Source: Larix kaempferi
Lineage: Eukaryota; Streptophyta; Pinopsida; Pinales; Pinaceae
Direction of reading: 5' to 3'
NCBI GenBank assembly: GCA_027924585.1
Contig: BSBM01000609.1
Coordinates: 186,001 to 250,000, forward strand
Length of the DNA: 64,000 bases
The position numbers were made by a program, and so were the translations under genes. Under the pieces are notes generated by a model. It did no database searches. It was not told where the DNA came from and saw nothing but the letters and a program-made list of their open reading frames with translations. Positions 23,188-34,512 of the stretch are shown here, in pieces (the stretch's first letter is position 1; the number at the start of each line of letters is the position of its first letter).

Positions 23188-23280
23188 TTTGAGGTCCGCA
23201 ATCCAATTAAATTACTTCCACATTCCATTTTGAGGTCCGCAATCCAATTAAATTACTTCCACATTCCATTTTGAGGTCGT
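23166..23280. repeat. 41-bp tandem repeat, 3 copies
   Basis: TTACTTCCACATTCCATTTT recurs at 23171, 23212 and 23253 with near-identical flanks, giving a 41-bp period. Confidence 0.9.
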
Positions 23281-23301
23281 TAAATAGTACCCTGTCTACT
23301 C

Positions 23302-23523
23302 TTACACCATTTTCATGAATTGAAACAAGGGTAAGAAGAAGTTGACAACATGATTTGGAGGCACAAAGATTCGAATATACTTCCTGGACACGGCAGTATT
23401 GCATATCTCTCGAGTACCTGCATAGCAAACAAATAACGGTTTATCACGCTGCCGGAAAAAGAAACCATTGCCAACAAATGCAATGTAATCGTTTATTGCA
23501 GCTAGGGTAGCGTATGAGCACAC
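23302..23523 (-). pseudogene. Second copy of the possible F-box/kelch-like exon
   Basis: See 22526-22864. This copy keeps a longer frame and continues into IRIFVPPNHVVNFFLPLFQF. The intervening sequence between the copies holds the donor-bearing exon fragment, so the segment was probably duplicated locally. Confidence 0.3.
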
Positions 23524-23574
23524 ATATCATCATGCACAATAAAAACAGAGAAACTATTCATGAATTAAAACAAG

Positions 23575-24354
23575 AGTAAGAAGAAGCTGACAACATGGTT
23601 TGGTACTAAAACAACATTCCACGACTGCTGCAAGTGTTGACGACCGCAACAACGCATGTTGTCTTAGAGAAGAAATCCTCCAAGACTACTAATATCCCTA
23701 TGTCCCCTCCTCATTGCATATCCAAGAACATAATGACAAATCCATGTATTGGGACTTAGACAATGCTAATATCCCTAATATGTCCCCATATCAGTTTGTT
23801 GTGATATGGGGCATGGTTATCCTATATATAGTGAGTGGCCACTGTGTTGATGGATTGAATGGGATGGGAGTCTGGGACGAATGGGGAATGGTAATTATCA
23901 TAGTATGGCAGAATCATGGTGGTCATAGATATCATCTGTAACGAATACAGATTTTGCTTGAGTAATCATACACGTATCACTCCAATCCGACTACAGATAT
24001 TGCTGGAGTAATCGTAATCGTACACGTATCACTCCAATCCAACGGCCAACATGCATGCTGCTAGTGCATTAAATGGCCTACATTTGGATGATTAATATTC
24101 GTCGTAAAATCACTCATGTGAATAATCTCATCATGCTTTAGTCCACATTATGTTTATGTCTTGTCACTAACAAAGTCTTGGATGGGGAATGGTAATTATC
24201 ACAGTATGGCGGTCATAAATTCCTTACACCATCTTCATCTCAAACATAAATTCCTTACACTTTTCCTTAGCAATTCAACCATAAATTCCTTACACCATCT
24301 TCATCTCCAACTATAAGTTCTCATTTCTGTACAAACTGCAAGCTATACTTCTCA
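23575..24354. repeat. Dispersed repeat block, no gene recognised
   Basis: It shares the 9396-10140 repeat, including GTATTGGGACTT...CAATGCT (about 23750) and ATCATCTGTAACGA (about 23930). At 24205-24310 the phrase ATAAATTCCTTACAC is repeated three times. Confidence 0.55.
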
Positions 24355-25285
24355 TAGTAACCTCAGTATACTCAATGTGTCAAATTAAATAAAAAATAGT
24401 AACCTCCCCATATTTGATGTGCCAAATCAAATATGCCATGTGTCACAATATGATCGTTCCACGTGTCGCCCTAGGATACTAGCTATCAACATTGTAACAA
24501 CAAAATTTATAGACGTTTATCTTTAAAGACTTTGCTGGCAAGTGGAAATATTCTCAGACAAAGAGCGGCAGCTCTTTCTCCACTCTTTCTCCAAGGTGTT
24601 CTATTGTTACAATTCCCTCCTAAATGAAGGGTCGTCCGCCCCTTCTTATTCCCAATATTCTTCTCATAGTAGTTCGTCGTTGCAAGAAGGGTCGGTCGGT
24701 CCTTCTAGTGTTCTCCCTTATGACTATGGTTTAATTGATCGATAAAGGTTTTTACAATTAACTATGAAAAGAAGGGGCGACCGATCCTTCTTGTCTTAAA
24801 ATGGAAGTCGGGAAAAACTATTTTTATATGATATACCATCCAAGGTGTTCTATTTTTACAATTCCCTCCTAATTGAAGTGTCGGCCGCACCTTCTTATTT
24901 CCAATATTATTTTCATAATAGTTCGACCCTGCAAGAAGGATTGGTTGACCCTTCTTATTGCCAATATTCTTTTCATAATATTTCGACACTGCAAGAAGGG
25001 TCGGTCGATCCTTCTTTTGTTCTCCATTATGGCTATAGCTGAATTGCTGGATAAAGGTTTTGACAATTAACTACTAAAATAAGGGGCAACCGATCCTTCT
25101 TGTCGTAAAATGGAAGTAGGAACAAACCATTTTTATAAGATATAACTTCCAAGGTGTTCTATTTTTACAATTCCCTCGGTCGATCCTTCTTGTTTTCTCC
25201 AATATGGATATAGATGAATTGCTTGATAATTTTTTTCACAATTAACTACGAAAAGAAGGGGCGACTGATCCTTCTTGCCAATATT
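24355..25285 (+). repeat. Palindrome array, plus orientation
   Basis: It begins with the AGTAACCTC...CAATGTGTC direct repeat and the CCACGTGTCGCC block. Palindromes centre near 24635, 24697, 24783, 24885, 24940, 25002, 25090, 25190 and 25265. Several are well conserved, such as GAAGGGTCGGTCGATCCTTC near 24996-25015. The spacers are the same text as in the other arrays (TTTTCATAATA(G/T)TTCGAC). Confidence 0.85.
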
Positions 25286-25299
25286 GCCACTTTCACAAC

Positions 25300-25470
25300 T
25301 TGATTTTGCAATTTTGAAAGGTTTGCGGATGCAAAAATATTCTTAAATAGTTGTTGACTTCTACATCCCCAACCCTTCTTTTCCTTCCCGCATGTTTACC
25401 TTTTAACCGTCGATTTGTCTTGATCTTGCGGATGAGATTACACTGGGTGATTAACTTTCTCGTTTAGTTT
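25300..25470 (+). repeat. Cassette tail (copy at 31220-31315)
   Basis: TTTTAACCGTCGATTTGTCT (near 25391) and GATGAGATTACA recur at 31257-31300 in the same position downstream of a palindrome array. Confidence 0.6.
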
Positions 25471-26124
25471 GTCGGTGTTAGCACTAGCTTTGTGGACTGA
25501 GCAAAATAGAATGGAGGTTCAATTTTTTAAAAAGAATGGAGAAAGCCTCGATGGTTTGAGCAAAATAGAATCAGTTTGGTGAGGTGTTTTAGACGGACGC
25601 GTGAGATCTAACCCACAAGCATATTAAGGAGTAGATCAATGGCCAATGGAGCAGATTGACGGTCAGGAGTTACTTCTCCGATACGACATGCGCGGAGGAA
25701 ACAAATTTTCGGATCCGTGAACTTTTGGTAGAGGTTCGCGGGTTTGGACGGTGCAGATCTGACTAGGCCGAGATCTATGGTCGAGGTTTTGTTCACGGAT
25801 CTAACTTGCAAGAAACATCAACGCAAGACAAATCCATGAAGTTGGTAAAAGTCGCACCATTTGACGGCAAGGATTCATGCAAGATCCATATCAACGGTGG
25901 GCGACTTCCTGTGGTTTTAATTGGTAGAAAAGGCAACATGTGGCGGGATTTGAGGCCACCAAGGATCATAGAAAATAGATGCCTAGGGAGGCTTCCACGC
26001 TGCAGAATATGGAGTGGTGATAGAAAAGGATAAATAATATAAAAAACTCGCCTACATGGAGAGCTGGATTCTATCTGTCCTATTTTGCATCGGAAGGCGA
26101 CAAGAGCAAGCTGTGCAGAAGAAG
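25471..26124. other. No gene recognised
   Basis: Less AT-rich than its neighbours. A 75-codon frame (25806-26033, plus) has no motif I know. The local change of composition could mark captured or unrelated inserted DNA. Confidence 0.35.
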
Positions 26125-26972
26125 ACTGACACTCTGATTGATGTGGAGATTGTCCTCCTCTTTTGTTAATTGATCAAATAAAAAAGAGTAACCTCCCTAT
26201 TAATACTCAACATGCTTAAATATGCCATGTGTCACAATATGATCATTGCAAATGTCACTCTAGGATAATAGATATCAACATTTTAACAACAAAATTTATA
26301 GATGGTTTTCTTTAAAGACTTTGCTGGCAAGTGGAAATATTCTCAGAGAAAGAGCAGCCAGTCTTTGTCCAAGGTGTTCTATTGTTACAATTCCCTCATA
26401 AATCAAGGTCTGGCCGACCCTTCTTATTCCCAATATTCTTTTCATAATAGTTCGTCATTGCAAGAAGGGTCGATCGGTCCTTCTTGTATTATCCATTAAG
26501 GCTGTATCTAAATTGATGGATAAATGTTTGACAATTAACTATGAACATAAGGGGCAGCAGATCCTTCTTGTCATAAAACGGAATTAGGGACAAACCATTT
26601 TTTATGATATAACTTCCAAGGTGTTATATTTTAACAATTCATTCGTAATTGAAGGGTCAACTAACCCTTCTTCTTACCCATATTATTTTTATAATAGTTC
26701 GACGCTGCAAGAAGTGTCAGTCGACCCTTATTATTACCAATATTCTTTTCATAATATTTCAACACTGCAAGAAGGGTCGGTCGATCCTTCTTGTATTCTC
26801 CATTATGGATATAGCTGAGTTGTTGGATAAACATTTTCACATTTAAATATGAAAAGAAGGTGCGGTTGATCCTTCGGAAAACAGAAGTCGGGACAAACTA
26901 TTTTTATATGTTATAACTTTCAAATTGTTCTATTTTTATAATTCCCTCAAAATTGAAGGGTTGACCGACCGT
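26125..26972 (+). repeat. Palindrome array with a scrap of cassette part I
   Basis: CACTCTGATTGATG...GAGATTGT at 26129-26155 is the part I remnant. Palindromes follow near 26405, 26473, 26557, 26660, 26723, 26782, 26860 and 26960. The last is cut at about 26972, where a T run begins and unrelated sequence follows. Confidence 0.8.
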
Positions 26973-28260
26973 TCTTTTTTTTGTAAGTAAGCAGAGCCGA
27001 AAATTCTATAAATATAGTATAAAAAGGTACAAAAATGGTACAGAGTTACAAACAGAGTGATCTAAAATCTCACTTAGGCCCTTCCCGAGTTGGGAAAACC
27101 GAGCACCCACAGATCAGCTTAACAACTTAACCAGATAGCATGACATAGATCATCTTAACAACTGCACTAGATAGCATGACACAGATCATCTTAATAACTG
27201 CACCAGATAACATGACACAGATCATCTTAAAATCTGAGAACACAAAACCTCTCGGACAAGAAACCACCTTCCAAGGGCCAAAAAATAGCCTAGCAGCAAC
27301 GCAAGGGAAAAAGCTCCCAGCTTAATCAAGAACAATAGTTTGAACAAGAAGAAAACCAACAACTAGTACTTCCATCAAAATATAACCGCAGACATAGGGA
27401 AAAGAGAGAAAAAGCCATCCCGATCAACATGTGGTTCTCGGCGCCTGACTCTGGGCCTCCTGTGGGTCATGGATGTTGAGCGCTTCCACTAAGGTCTCCA
27501 GAGTGCACGTACTCTCCATTTCATTCTACTTAGTCACTTTCATTCCCTCGATAATATCTTTAATGTCTTTGACAATTTTCTCTCATGCCTGGATTTCGTG
27601 GGCCAAAAGAATTCCGCCCGCCTAGAATGGGTTGGCTGCAATCTGATGGCCCTACTGCTCCTCGACCTCCTGCTGCAGCGAGATTTCCAAATGAGTGATA
27701 TGGGACTCAGTAGCCACAGGATTTTCCTCCAGATAAAGATGCACCCAGTTGAAATCTAGATGTTGGTCATCCACCGGGACGTTCGCCTGGTTGGACGAGC
27801 CTTCACCCCTTTGCCTGCAACTCTCCCCGGAGGTTGGTTTAGAGCCAAGACGACTGCAAATATGCATGAGAGGGGCCATAATGCTTAAGAAGATGGTTCC
27901 GAACAGAAGAGAAAAACCTCCAATTATCTAAAACTATTTAATCTAGAAATGGAACAGACACAGCATGCCTTTTCTCAGGGTAGGGCAAGCTACTTTCTCA
28001 ATTCGGACCTGCGTGCACCGGTACGCCATTTTGGATTTATCCATAAGCCTTCCAATGGATATGGTCATCCTACTAGGCCTTGATTTTCCATTAATGAAAA
28101 TGATAACCATTCCATCCCTTCCCGAGGCCAAGCATGTCGCATGCTTGGTAAGCCTTCGAGTCCAGGCCTAGAATTTCAAATTTTCACTGCCTGTCAAGTC
28201 AAAATTTAATGATGGTTAGTAATTTTCATTGCCTATCATTTTATGTTTGATTAAAATTTA
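26973..28260 (-). mobile_element. Unidentified minus-strand repeat unit, possibly a LINE-like or processed copy
   Basis: The left edge is a run of T directly after a truncated palindrome. This is what a 3' poly-A tail of a minus-strand retroposed copy would look like. A tandem repeat of about 45 bp (CATGACA(T/C)AGATCATCTTAA) lies at 27112-27240. Minus-strand frames at 27652-27879 and 27943-28131 have no recognised domain. The segment 28165-28260 matches 40690-40790, which lies at the equivalent end of the broken gene at 39840-40620, so the two loci may hold members of one family. No target duplication was found. Confidence 0.35.
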
Positions 28261-28959
28261 TAAAGTGTTAATTTGTTTTTTGTTATATTCAAATATTACT
28301 TATATATGTGCAATTTTTTTTACCATTTTAGTCTAAAATCAACCTAAGATCCACAAAATTCATGCTTTACAGAGTTGTATTATCTTGTGTAGAGTACAAG
28401 TTCAAAAATACAGTCACCTCATGCATTAGTTATTCTACTTCAATGATCAATTAATTGACCTCCACCATTAACAATGCTCCACTAATGAATACCATCTAGT
28501 ATTCACCCTTCCTGCCTACTACTCTGACACTCTACCACATAATTACTCTGTACGTTGGCTGCATCATTTAATTGTTATATAGAATTTAATTAAACACGTG
28601 TAAAGGTGGAAATGTGGCATCCTAAAATATAATGCAAAAAATGCATCATATTGGAAAAGGATGACAGCATAAAGCTTAAAGGTTGACAACATGCACCATC
28701 TTTTTGAAGAAGATAACATCAACCAAATTGCAAGTCTTCTAGTCAAGATTTGCAGCAGAAGATCCGACTTGGAAAAGAATATGGAGAGGATTTAGGGATG
28801 TGATTCTTTTGGTCCCTTAGGCTGATTAGCCTCGTGTACGTTATTAAAATCTTTCATTCATTCATTCTTCTAGCCATGTGATCACATGCACCTTCTAGCG
28901 TGCCTGCTTTGAAGGCTAAATGTGCTTCAACACCTTTGTTAGCCAACTCATCTCTAGTT
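28261..28959. other. No gene recognised
   Basis: AT-rich sequence without recognisable coding or repeat structure. Confidence 0.5.
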
Positions 28960-29300
28960 ATGCGAAATATACAGTAGGTATAGATGATATCTATGACCAC
29001 TATCCCACCATACTGTGATAATTATCCTTCCCCATCCGTAACATCCAAGTCAATTCACCAAAACTAAATCATGATACCCGGTATCATAGCAAAATGAAAT
29101 CTTTGGGAAGTCATGGCACTCTTCTTTACCGCTTTTGTTCCGTTTCCTTTGTTGTTTTATCAGAAATACTTGAGTCATATGGTCGCTCTCTTCGTGATAT
29201 ATGAGCATTTCGATAGCAGTTCCCTGACAAATCCTCACGACAACATGATATATGAGCATTTCGAGCACTATTGAATCCCCAAGACCAGGATTTGTCACTA
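28960..29300 (-). repeat. Inverted copy of the 9540-9990 dispersed repeat
   Basis: CTGTGATAATTATCC near 29016 and two copies of ATATATGAGCATTTCG at about 29198 and 29252 are the reverse complement of sequence at 9615-9910 and 23750-23930. Confidence 0.6.
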
Positions 29301-29379
29301 ATGTGACTCATAGCTTCTAGTGGGAGCAAAAAAAAAGTATAGCTTCTAGTTGAAGCCAAAATAAAGTCTGTAAATTCTC

Positions 29380-29919
29380 TGTAGTAGAAAAGTATGGGTT
29401 TGTGAGCTCAAGCTCGTAGTACTAAAATGTATTAAGAGCCCAAGCTCTGTAAGAGGTGAAAGATCCACCTTTTAAAGCCAATGTTTTGGATGACAACACT
29501 GGTAGTGAAAAAAAAGATTCTGAGATTCAATCCATGTATATACGACTCCCTCGGAGTAAGAGAAGGAAGATCATTGAGAAACATGTTGATCGAGATAATA
29601 CAGTCATCCAGGATAAATCAAGTGCGTGTGACTCCACCAATTCCCCTGACAGATGGACAAGTGGCTGATTTTTTGGTTTTGTAGGACAATGTTGTCGATC
29701 ATCATGAATCTTTCAACTTCTGTCATAGATAGCTAGTGGATTGCCGGTATCTTCCACAGTTTGTTACGGGTTACTTCCTGAAAACCATGTGATGAAAATA
29801 TTTTGGGAATTTTGTGAAAATATTGTCAGTATCAATCGCTCCCGAGGATGCCTTTTAGTTTCGATTTGTAATCCCTATTTTATGGGAATTCTATCTTTTG
29901 TAACTACTTTTGTAATTAT
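29380..29919 (+). other. Unidentified sequence with a short basic reading frame (29456-29668)
   Basis: A 70-codon frame encodes a charged product with KRRKIIEKH. It ends in TGA and is followed by AT-rich DNA leading into cassette part I. It could be the 3' end of a lost gene. No domain is recognised. Confidence 0.25.
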
Positions 29920-30375
29920 TATTTAAAGGGTAGGGGGGAGAAAATCAGCAAAAGAAGACCAGAGAAACTCTGATTGATGCAGAGATTGTAATTTTTTGAA
30001 ACTTTGAAGTAATACATTTAGTCCTTCTCTTCATTCCTCTTTTGTTAATTGATCAAATTTCTTTGATGAATGTTGATTTTCACTTCAGATTATTTATGAA
30101 CATTGTTTAATTTTTGCAATCAATAATCCATACATTGATCTAATGTAGTTTGGATTTGTCATTACTCATGATCTGTGTGTCTTTTATGTTTTGAATTTAT
30201 TTAATTAAAACATTTATCTATTTCTGCAAAATTATGATCAACATATTAAATTAATAAATTCATGTTAATTTTTCAATTAGCATTCCAGCTACAGGGTAAT
30301 ATTGCATATTGTGCTGAATGATGCTTAAAACTACTATCAGTGAATTTTCATTTCGTAATTGTGTTATGGTTAAAC
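29920..30375 (+). repeat. Cassette part I
   Basis: It begins with the G-rich run GGGTAGGGGGGAGAAAATC near 29929 and continues through TCTGATTGATGCAGAGATTG (near 29970) and TCCTTCTCTTCATTCC in the same order as 10330-10757 and 43590-43925. Confidence 0.75.
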
Positions 30376-31010
30376 CCGCATTAGTAACCTCGCTATACTC
30401 AATGTGCCAAATCAAATAAAAATTAGTAACCTCCCTATACTCAATGTGCAAAATCAAATATGCCACATGTCACAATATGATTGTTCCACGTGTCACCCTA
30501 GGATACTAGATATCAACATTAAAACAAAAAAAAATTATAGACGTTTTGCTTTAAAGACTTTGTTGGCAAGGAGAAAAATTTTCAGAGAAAGAGTTCTCCA
30601 AGGTGTTCTATTTTTACAATTACATCCAAAATGAAGGGTTGGACGACCCTTCTTATTCCCAATATTCTTTGCAGACTAGTTCGACACTGCAATAAGGGTT
30701 GGCCAACCCTTCTTAATCCCAATATTCTTTTCAGACTAGTTCAACACTGCAATAAGATTCGGTCGATCCTTCTTGTTGGAAAATGGAAGTCAGGACAAAC
30801 AGTGTTCTATTTGTACAATTCCCTCGTAATTGAAGGGTTGGCCTACCCTTCTTATTCCCCATAATATTTTGATAATAGTTCGACACTTTAAGAAGGGTCG
30901 GTCGATCCTTCTTGTGTTCCCCATTATGGATATAGCTAAATTGTTGGATAAAGTTTTTCACAGTTAACTACGAAAAGAAGGGGCAGCCGATCCTTCTTCA
31001 ATAATTGTGG
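30376..31010 (+). repeat. Palindrome array, plus orientation
   Basis: Palindromes centre near 30643, 30703, 30762, 30842, 30902 and 30988. The one at about 30692-30714 reads AAGGGTTGGCCAACCCTT at its core, a perfect palindrome in which both arms carry the TTG/CAA change relative to TCG/CGA. Confidence 0.85.
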
Positions 31011-31200
31011 TCTTTTACATCCGCAACCCACAACCCGCAATTGCGGATTGCGGTAAGAGTCATAAAATAGCTTTGCACTAGGCATTTCCGTAACCCGCAA
31101 CCTGCAGTTGTGGATTGTGGGAACCGGCTCAAAATAGTTTCACACTTTGCGTTTCCGCAACACGCAACCCGCAATTGCGGATTGTCGATTCTGGAAAGAA
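31011..31200. repeat. Second palindrome family (CCGCAACCCGCAATTGCGG type)
   Basis: Three units near 31020-31055, 31088-31125 and 31155-31192 contain CCGCAAC(C/A)C followed by GCA(A/G)TTG(C/T)(G/T)GATTG. They fold as inverted repeats of 8-12 bp arms. Spacers of about 65 bp share ATAG(C/T)TT(T/C)(G/A)CAC. Confidence 0.8.
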
Positions 31201-31554
31201 TGTATATATTTATGAAATAAAACTCCGCAACCCCCCTTTTCCTTCAATATGTTTAGGTTTTAACCGTCGATTTGTCTTGATCCTGCAGATGAGATTACAT
31301 AGGGTGATTTAAATGAAGTTTAGCTGTGTTGTAGGAACAACATATCCCATGTTCTAATTACTTTATCATTATGGGGGTTTCATCCTTATGCTTATTATGA
31401 TTTTATGCCATTGCATTGTTTGGATTTGATTAGAATTTTTCCTTTGAAAATTTCTAGTTTTTTTTATTGTTTTAATGAAGTTGTGGGAAGCTTTGAGTTT
31501 TTCCACCAAGCCGTTTTCATCCCACAAGCTTGTCATTTCTTTTTGGAAGTGTTG
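31201..31554. other. Cassette tail, then no gene recognised
   Basis: 31220-31315 matches 25366-25460. The rest is T-rich and has no recognised feature. Confidence 0.45.
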
Positions 31555-31745
31555 TCATCCCACAACCCGCAAATTGCTTATTGCGGGGAGACTTTGTAAA
31601 TAGCTTTAGAACTTTTTGTTCTCGCAACATGCAATCTGCATTTGTGGATTGCGGATTGCAAGATCCTTTTGATTGTTTGTTTTCTAAGTTGCAATCCCAC
31701 AACCCGCAACCCACAATTGTGGATTGCGGTTTGTGGGAACAATAC
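31555..31745. repeat. Second palindrome family, further units
   Basis: Units at about 31558-31592, 31621-31662 and 31694-31740 carry CCGCAA and TTGCGG-type arms. The last is the longest, with CCCACAACCCGCAACC opposed by GGATTGCGGTTTGTGGG. Confidence 0.8.
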
Positions 31746-32085
31746 ACGTAGTTCCAAAATAAAACTCCCCCAACTTGACCCCACATCTCGCAAGATTTAA
31801 TCTCGGGCGTTGATTCGTTTTCATCCTACAGTCTAGACTTGTTGCCCATCGAAAAGCAATAAATATGTGAATTTCCCTATTTTTCCTTATCATTTTTAAT
31901 TTCGAAGATTACCTTGTTGCTTGAATTTTACTGCGAATTTTTTGCTAGGTGTCTGTTTCCCGTTACTTTCAGCTGAAACAGGTTGGTTTTAGTCATTGTT
32001 CTTATTCAGTTATTTATTGTTTCAAGATTTTGAATTGTTTTTTATTTTTGTTGATTCGTTTATAAGAAAACCTCCAATTTCAAAC
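31746..32085. other. No gene recognised (upstream of ORF1)
   Basis: T-rich sequence. A promoter or leader of ORF1 would lie here, but I see no convincing TATA box. Confidence 0.4.
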
Positions 32086-33372
32086 ATGTCGCGCAATACA
32101 CGTTGTAAAACTCCTTAGAAGGATTTACTGAACAAAGACCCAAATTTTGGTATTTTCTCGGACACTAGTGATAAAATCTCTGAAACCTATCAGATAGACT
32201 GGTCCAAAATCTACTCAATTTTTGATAAAGATAACCTATCAGACATTTAGAATGACCAGCTGGCGTATGAGAAAATTAGGGATTCCTAGCTTCATGCCAT
32301 TGCTGCCAGACCCGCTATCTTGCCTTATACTAATGCAATTAAATGGATTGTGGACCACGCTAACCCTAAAGACCGGTCATTTAAATGACAGTGCAAGGTC
32401 ACAATTGGCTACCTTCCGCCCTGAGGTTTTCATCAGAGCTTATGCTACCCCTTGACACTAAGTTCATAGAATTCTCTAACACCAGGTACAATTTTAACAA
32501 AATGTTGAAGTCATGGATGAATAAACCTAACAATTTCATCCCTAGGGCTGATAACTTGTACCCGGTTTCCTGGTTTAGAGAACTTTATTCCCTATTGGCT
32601 GCCATGCTATGTAGACTGTATGGTCTCCCAAACTGTTCTGTATTTAAAGTTGAGTGGGCTCTTGTAGCCCATCATGTTCTAATGACTGGTGAGTCATTCC
32701 CTTGGGCATCTATCTTGTCTTTTGAACTCAAAAGAAATGGAGCATATCAAAAGGCACCGGCTGTGAGGAAGCCACATTTCTTCTTTTCAGCTTTTGTCGT
32801 TGATATATTTTGTGCAGAATTCCAATATCCCAACATGGAATTGGACTCCATCAGCTCCTCCTGTCCATATTTATCATTCAGCATTATGGGAGAACAATTA
32901 TGTGCCTTTGATATATGACATTTGTGATCACTTCCTTGGAAGTATTTACTTCAAAATATTCAGAGAGCAGGCTCCTGCTTTCTCAGTTGATGCTAGAACC
33001 TTCATTGCCACAATTGGTGACTGGTATGTGTGTGAATCCTTGTCATATGTCAGAGTTTGGGGAAGTAGTACTGTACATCTGCTACCCAGGATAGTTCCTG
33101 ACAGATTGGTCATTGAAGAGGTCTCCTATCAAACTGTTACCGACGGTGTGTATTTAAAGCTATCTGGTCCTAAGAGGAAGGCGTGGCCTAAGTTCCCCTT
33201 GAACCTTGGGCCATTTCCCATCCCAACTTCAACTTGGGCTTCAGTGTTGGGTGACAAAATTGCTGCTTTAAAATTGGGTTATGCTGCCAAAAGAAGACAT
33301 GATCCTAAAGGTATTCTGGATGCCCATTTCAAGCAAAACCATGTGTTAGCACCTGATTTTTCTATAGCATAA
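32086..33372 (+). pseudogene. ORF1: broken gene of about 430 codons, unknown family
   Basis: An ATG at 32086 opens a frame with stops at 32116, 32248 and 32287 and later. Coding text then moves through two other frames (about 32390-32455 and 32455-32810) and back to the first frame for 32850-33372, ending in TAA. Recognisable protein-like text includes AIKWIVDHANPKDRSF, WFRELYSLLAAMLCRLYGLP, VEWALVAHHVLMTGESFPW and IGDWYVCESLSYVRVWG. The alternation of Trp-rich helices and the VEW...HHVL stretch recall the plant transposon-associated proteins called putative plant transposon protein. I cannot confirm that, and a lineage-specific family is equally possible. ORF2 copy 2 starts 1.1 kb downstream on the same strand, and palindrome arrays lie on both sides of the pair. 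Confidence 0.5.
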
Positions 33373-34512
33373 ATATCATAAATGAAAGATAGATTATAAA
33401 TCTTACCTGGTAGAAGCCCGAGGTCCCGTTCCTCCTTCATATTGGAAGGCTAAGGTATGAAAAATTGGTGTGGAAAAGGGTGAATATGATACACCATAGG
33501 AAAATTTGCAAGGAAATGTGTTGAAAGGCCTTTTGAAAAATCAAATAAACCTAAGTCCTAAGTCCGACAACCAAATATTACATAGGATAGCTAAGGGTAG
33601 GTAGGATACTGTTGATCGGGTGTGAGCATGAGATCGATGGCTCACACTAATGGTCGCATAGCCAAGAGGCGCGGGAGTTAGTCACATGAGTGGTCGCGAT
33701 GGGTTGTGTCGCTGGACAGATGGCAGCCAGGAAGCGCGTCGCTTCCAGGAAGAGGTAAAGCGATAATCAAAACCACTGTAGAAGCACACAATACCAAAGT
33801 GGTAGGATCATAGATGATATATGGTGTGGAATGCAGTTAGCCAAATCAATGGCAGTGCAATGAAGAAGATGCATAGATCATAGAAAAAGTGGACCCCATC
33901 TACGGAAAAGGTCGAAGAATGAAACGTGTCATCTATCCCCAACATGGATGCAAAGTGAGCATAGATCAGCAGTTCCTGATGATAGTCGCGTCGGGAAGTA
34001 GCACAATGGATATGGGGAACAGTGGTCGTGACAGATGAAACCATTCGACAGGTGTCGATACAAGGGATGGTCTCAAGGTAGGAAAGCATCATTTAAAACC
34101 ACATTGGGATGTCAGCGATACCACTTCGCGGACACGTGGTTCCGGGGTGACGATGTAGATTGGGACCTACGGGATGATCCAACGACGGGGAAAGAAAAGG
34201 TGTCAAATCAAATGGTTAAATAAAGGTTGGATCCGACGGCGGGGAGTGGCATGTGAGAAACCAACGACCAAGATTGTTGGGAAATTGACAGAAAAGATTG
34301 ATGGTTAAATGAACGGAGTTTTATATATAATCATCGGCATGTGTTGTTGACATTTATTTGTTGGAGATGTTGAAGTCAAAAGCTTCTTGGCATGTGGGAG
34401 ACGGCGAGGGCGACAGGGCTTTTGACAGCATAATTCTAGAGGGTTGCTAGCGATAGGTAGGCCCTTTTTCGACTGATTCCGTCAGTAATATAAGTGTTTT
34501 TACAATAGAATA
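33373..34512 (+). promoter_or_regulatory. Spacer between ORF1 and ORF2 with a putative ORF2 promoter
   Basis: The spacer is 1.1 kb long and richer in G+C than the surroundings. A G-box CACGTG lies at 34133-34138 and a TATA-like TATATATAA at 34322-34330, about 185 bp before the ORF2 ATG at 34513. Copy 1 shows the same pair of elements upstream of its ATG. No other feature is recognised. Confidence 0.4.

Noticed and set aside
25806-26033. 75-codon frame as a gene
   Set aside because: No motif, no promoter and no homologue elsewhere in the window. The local composition shift is noted, but that alone is not evidence.
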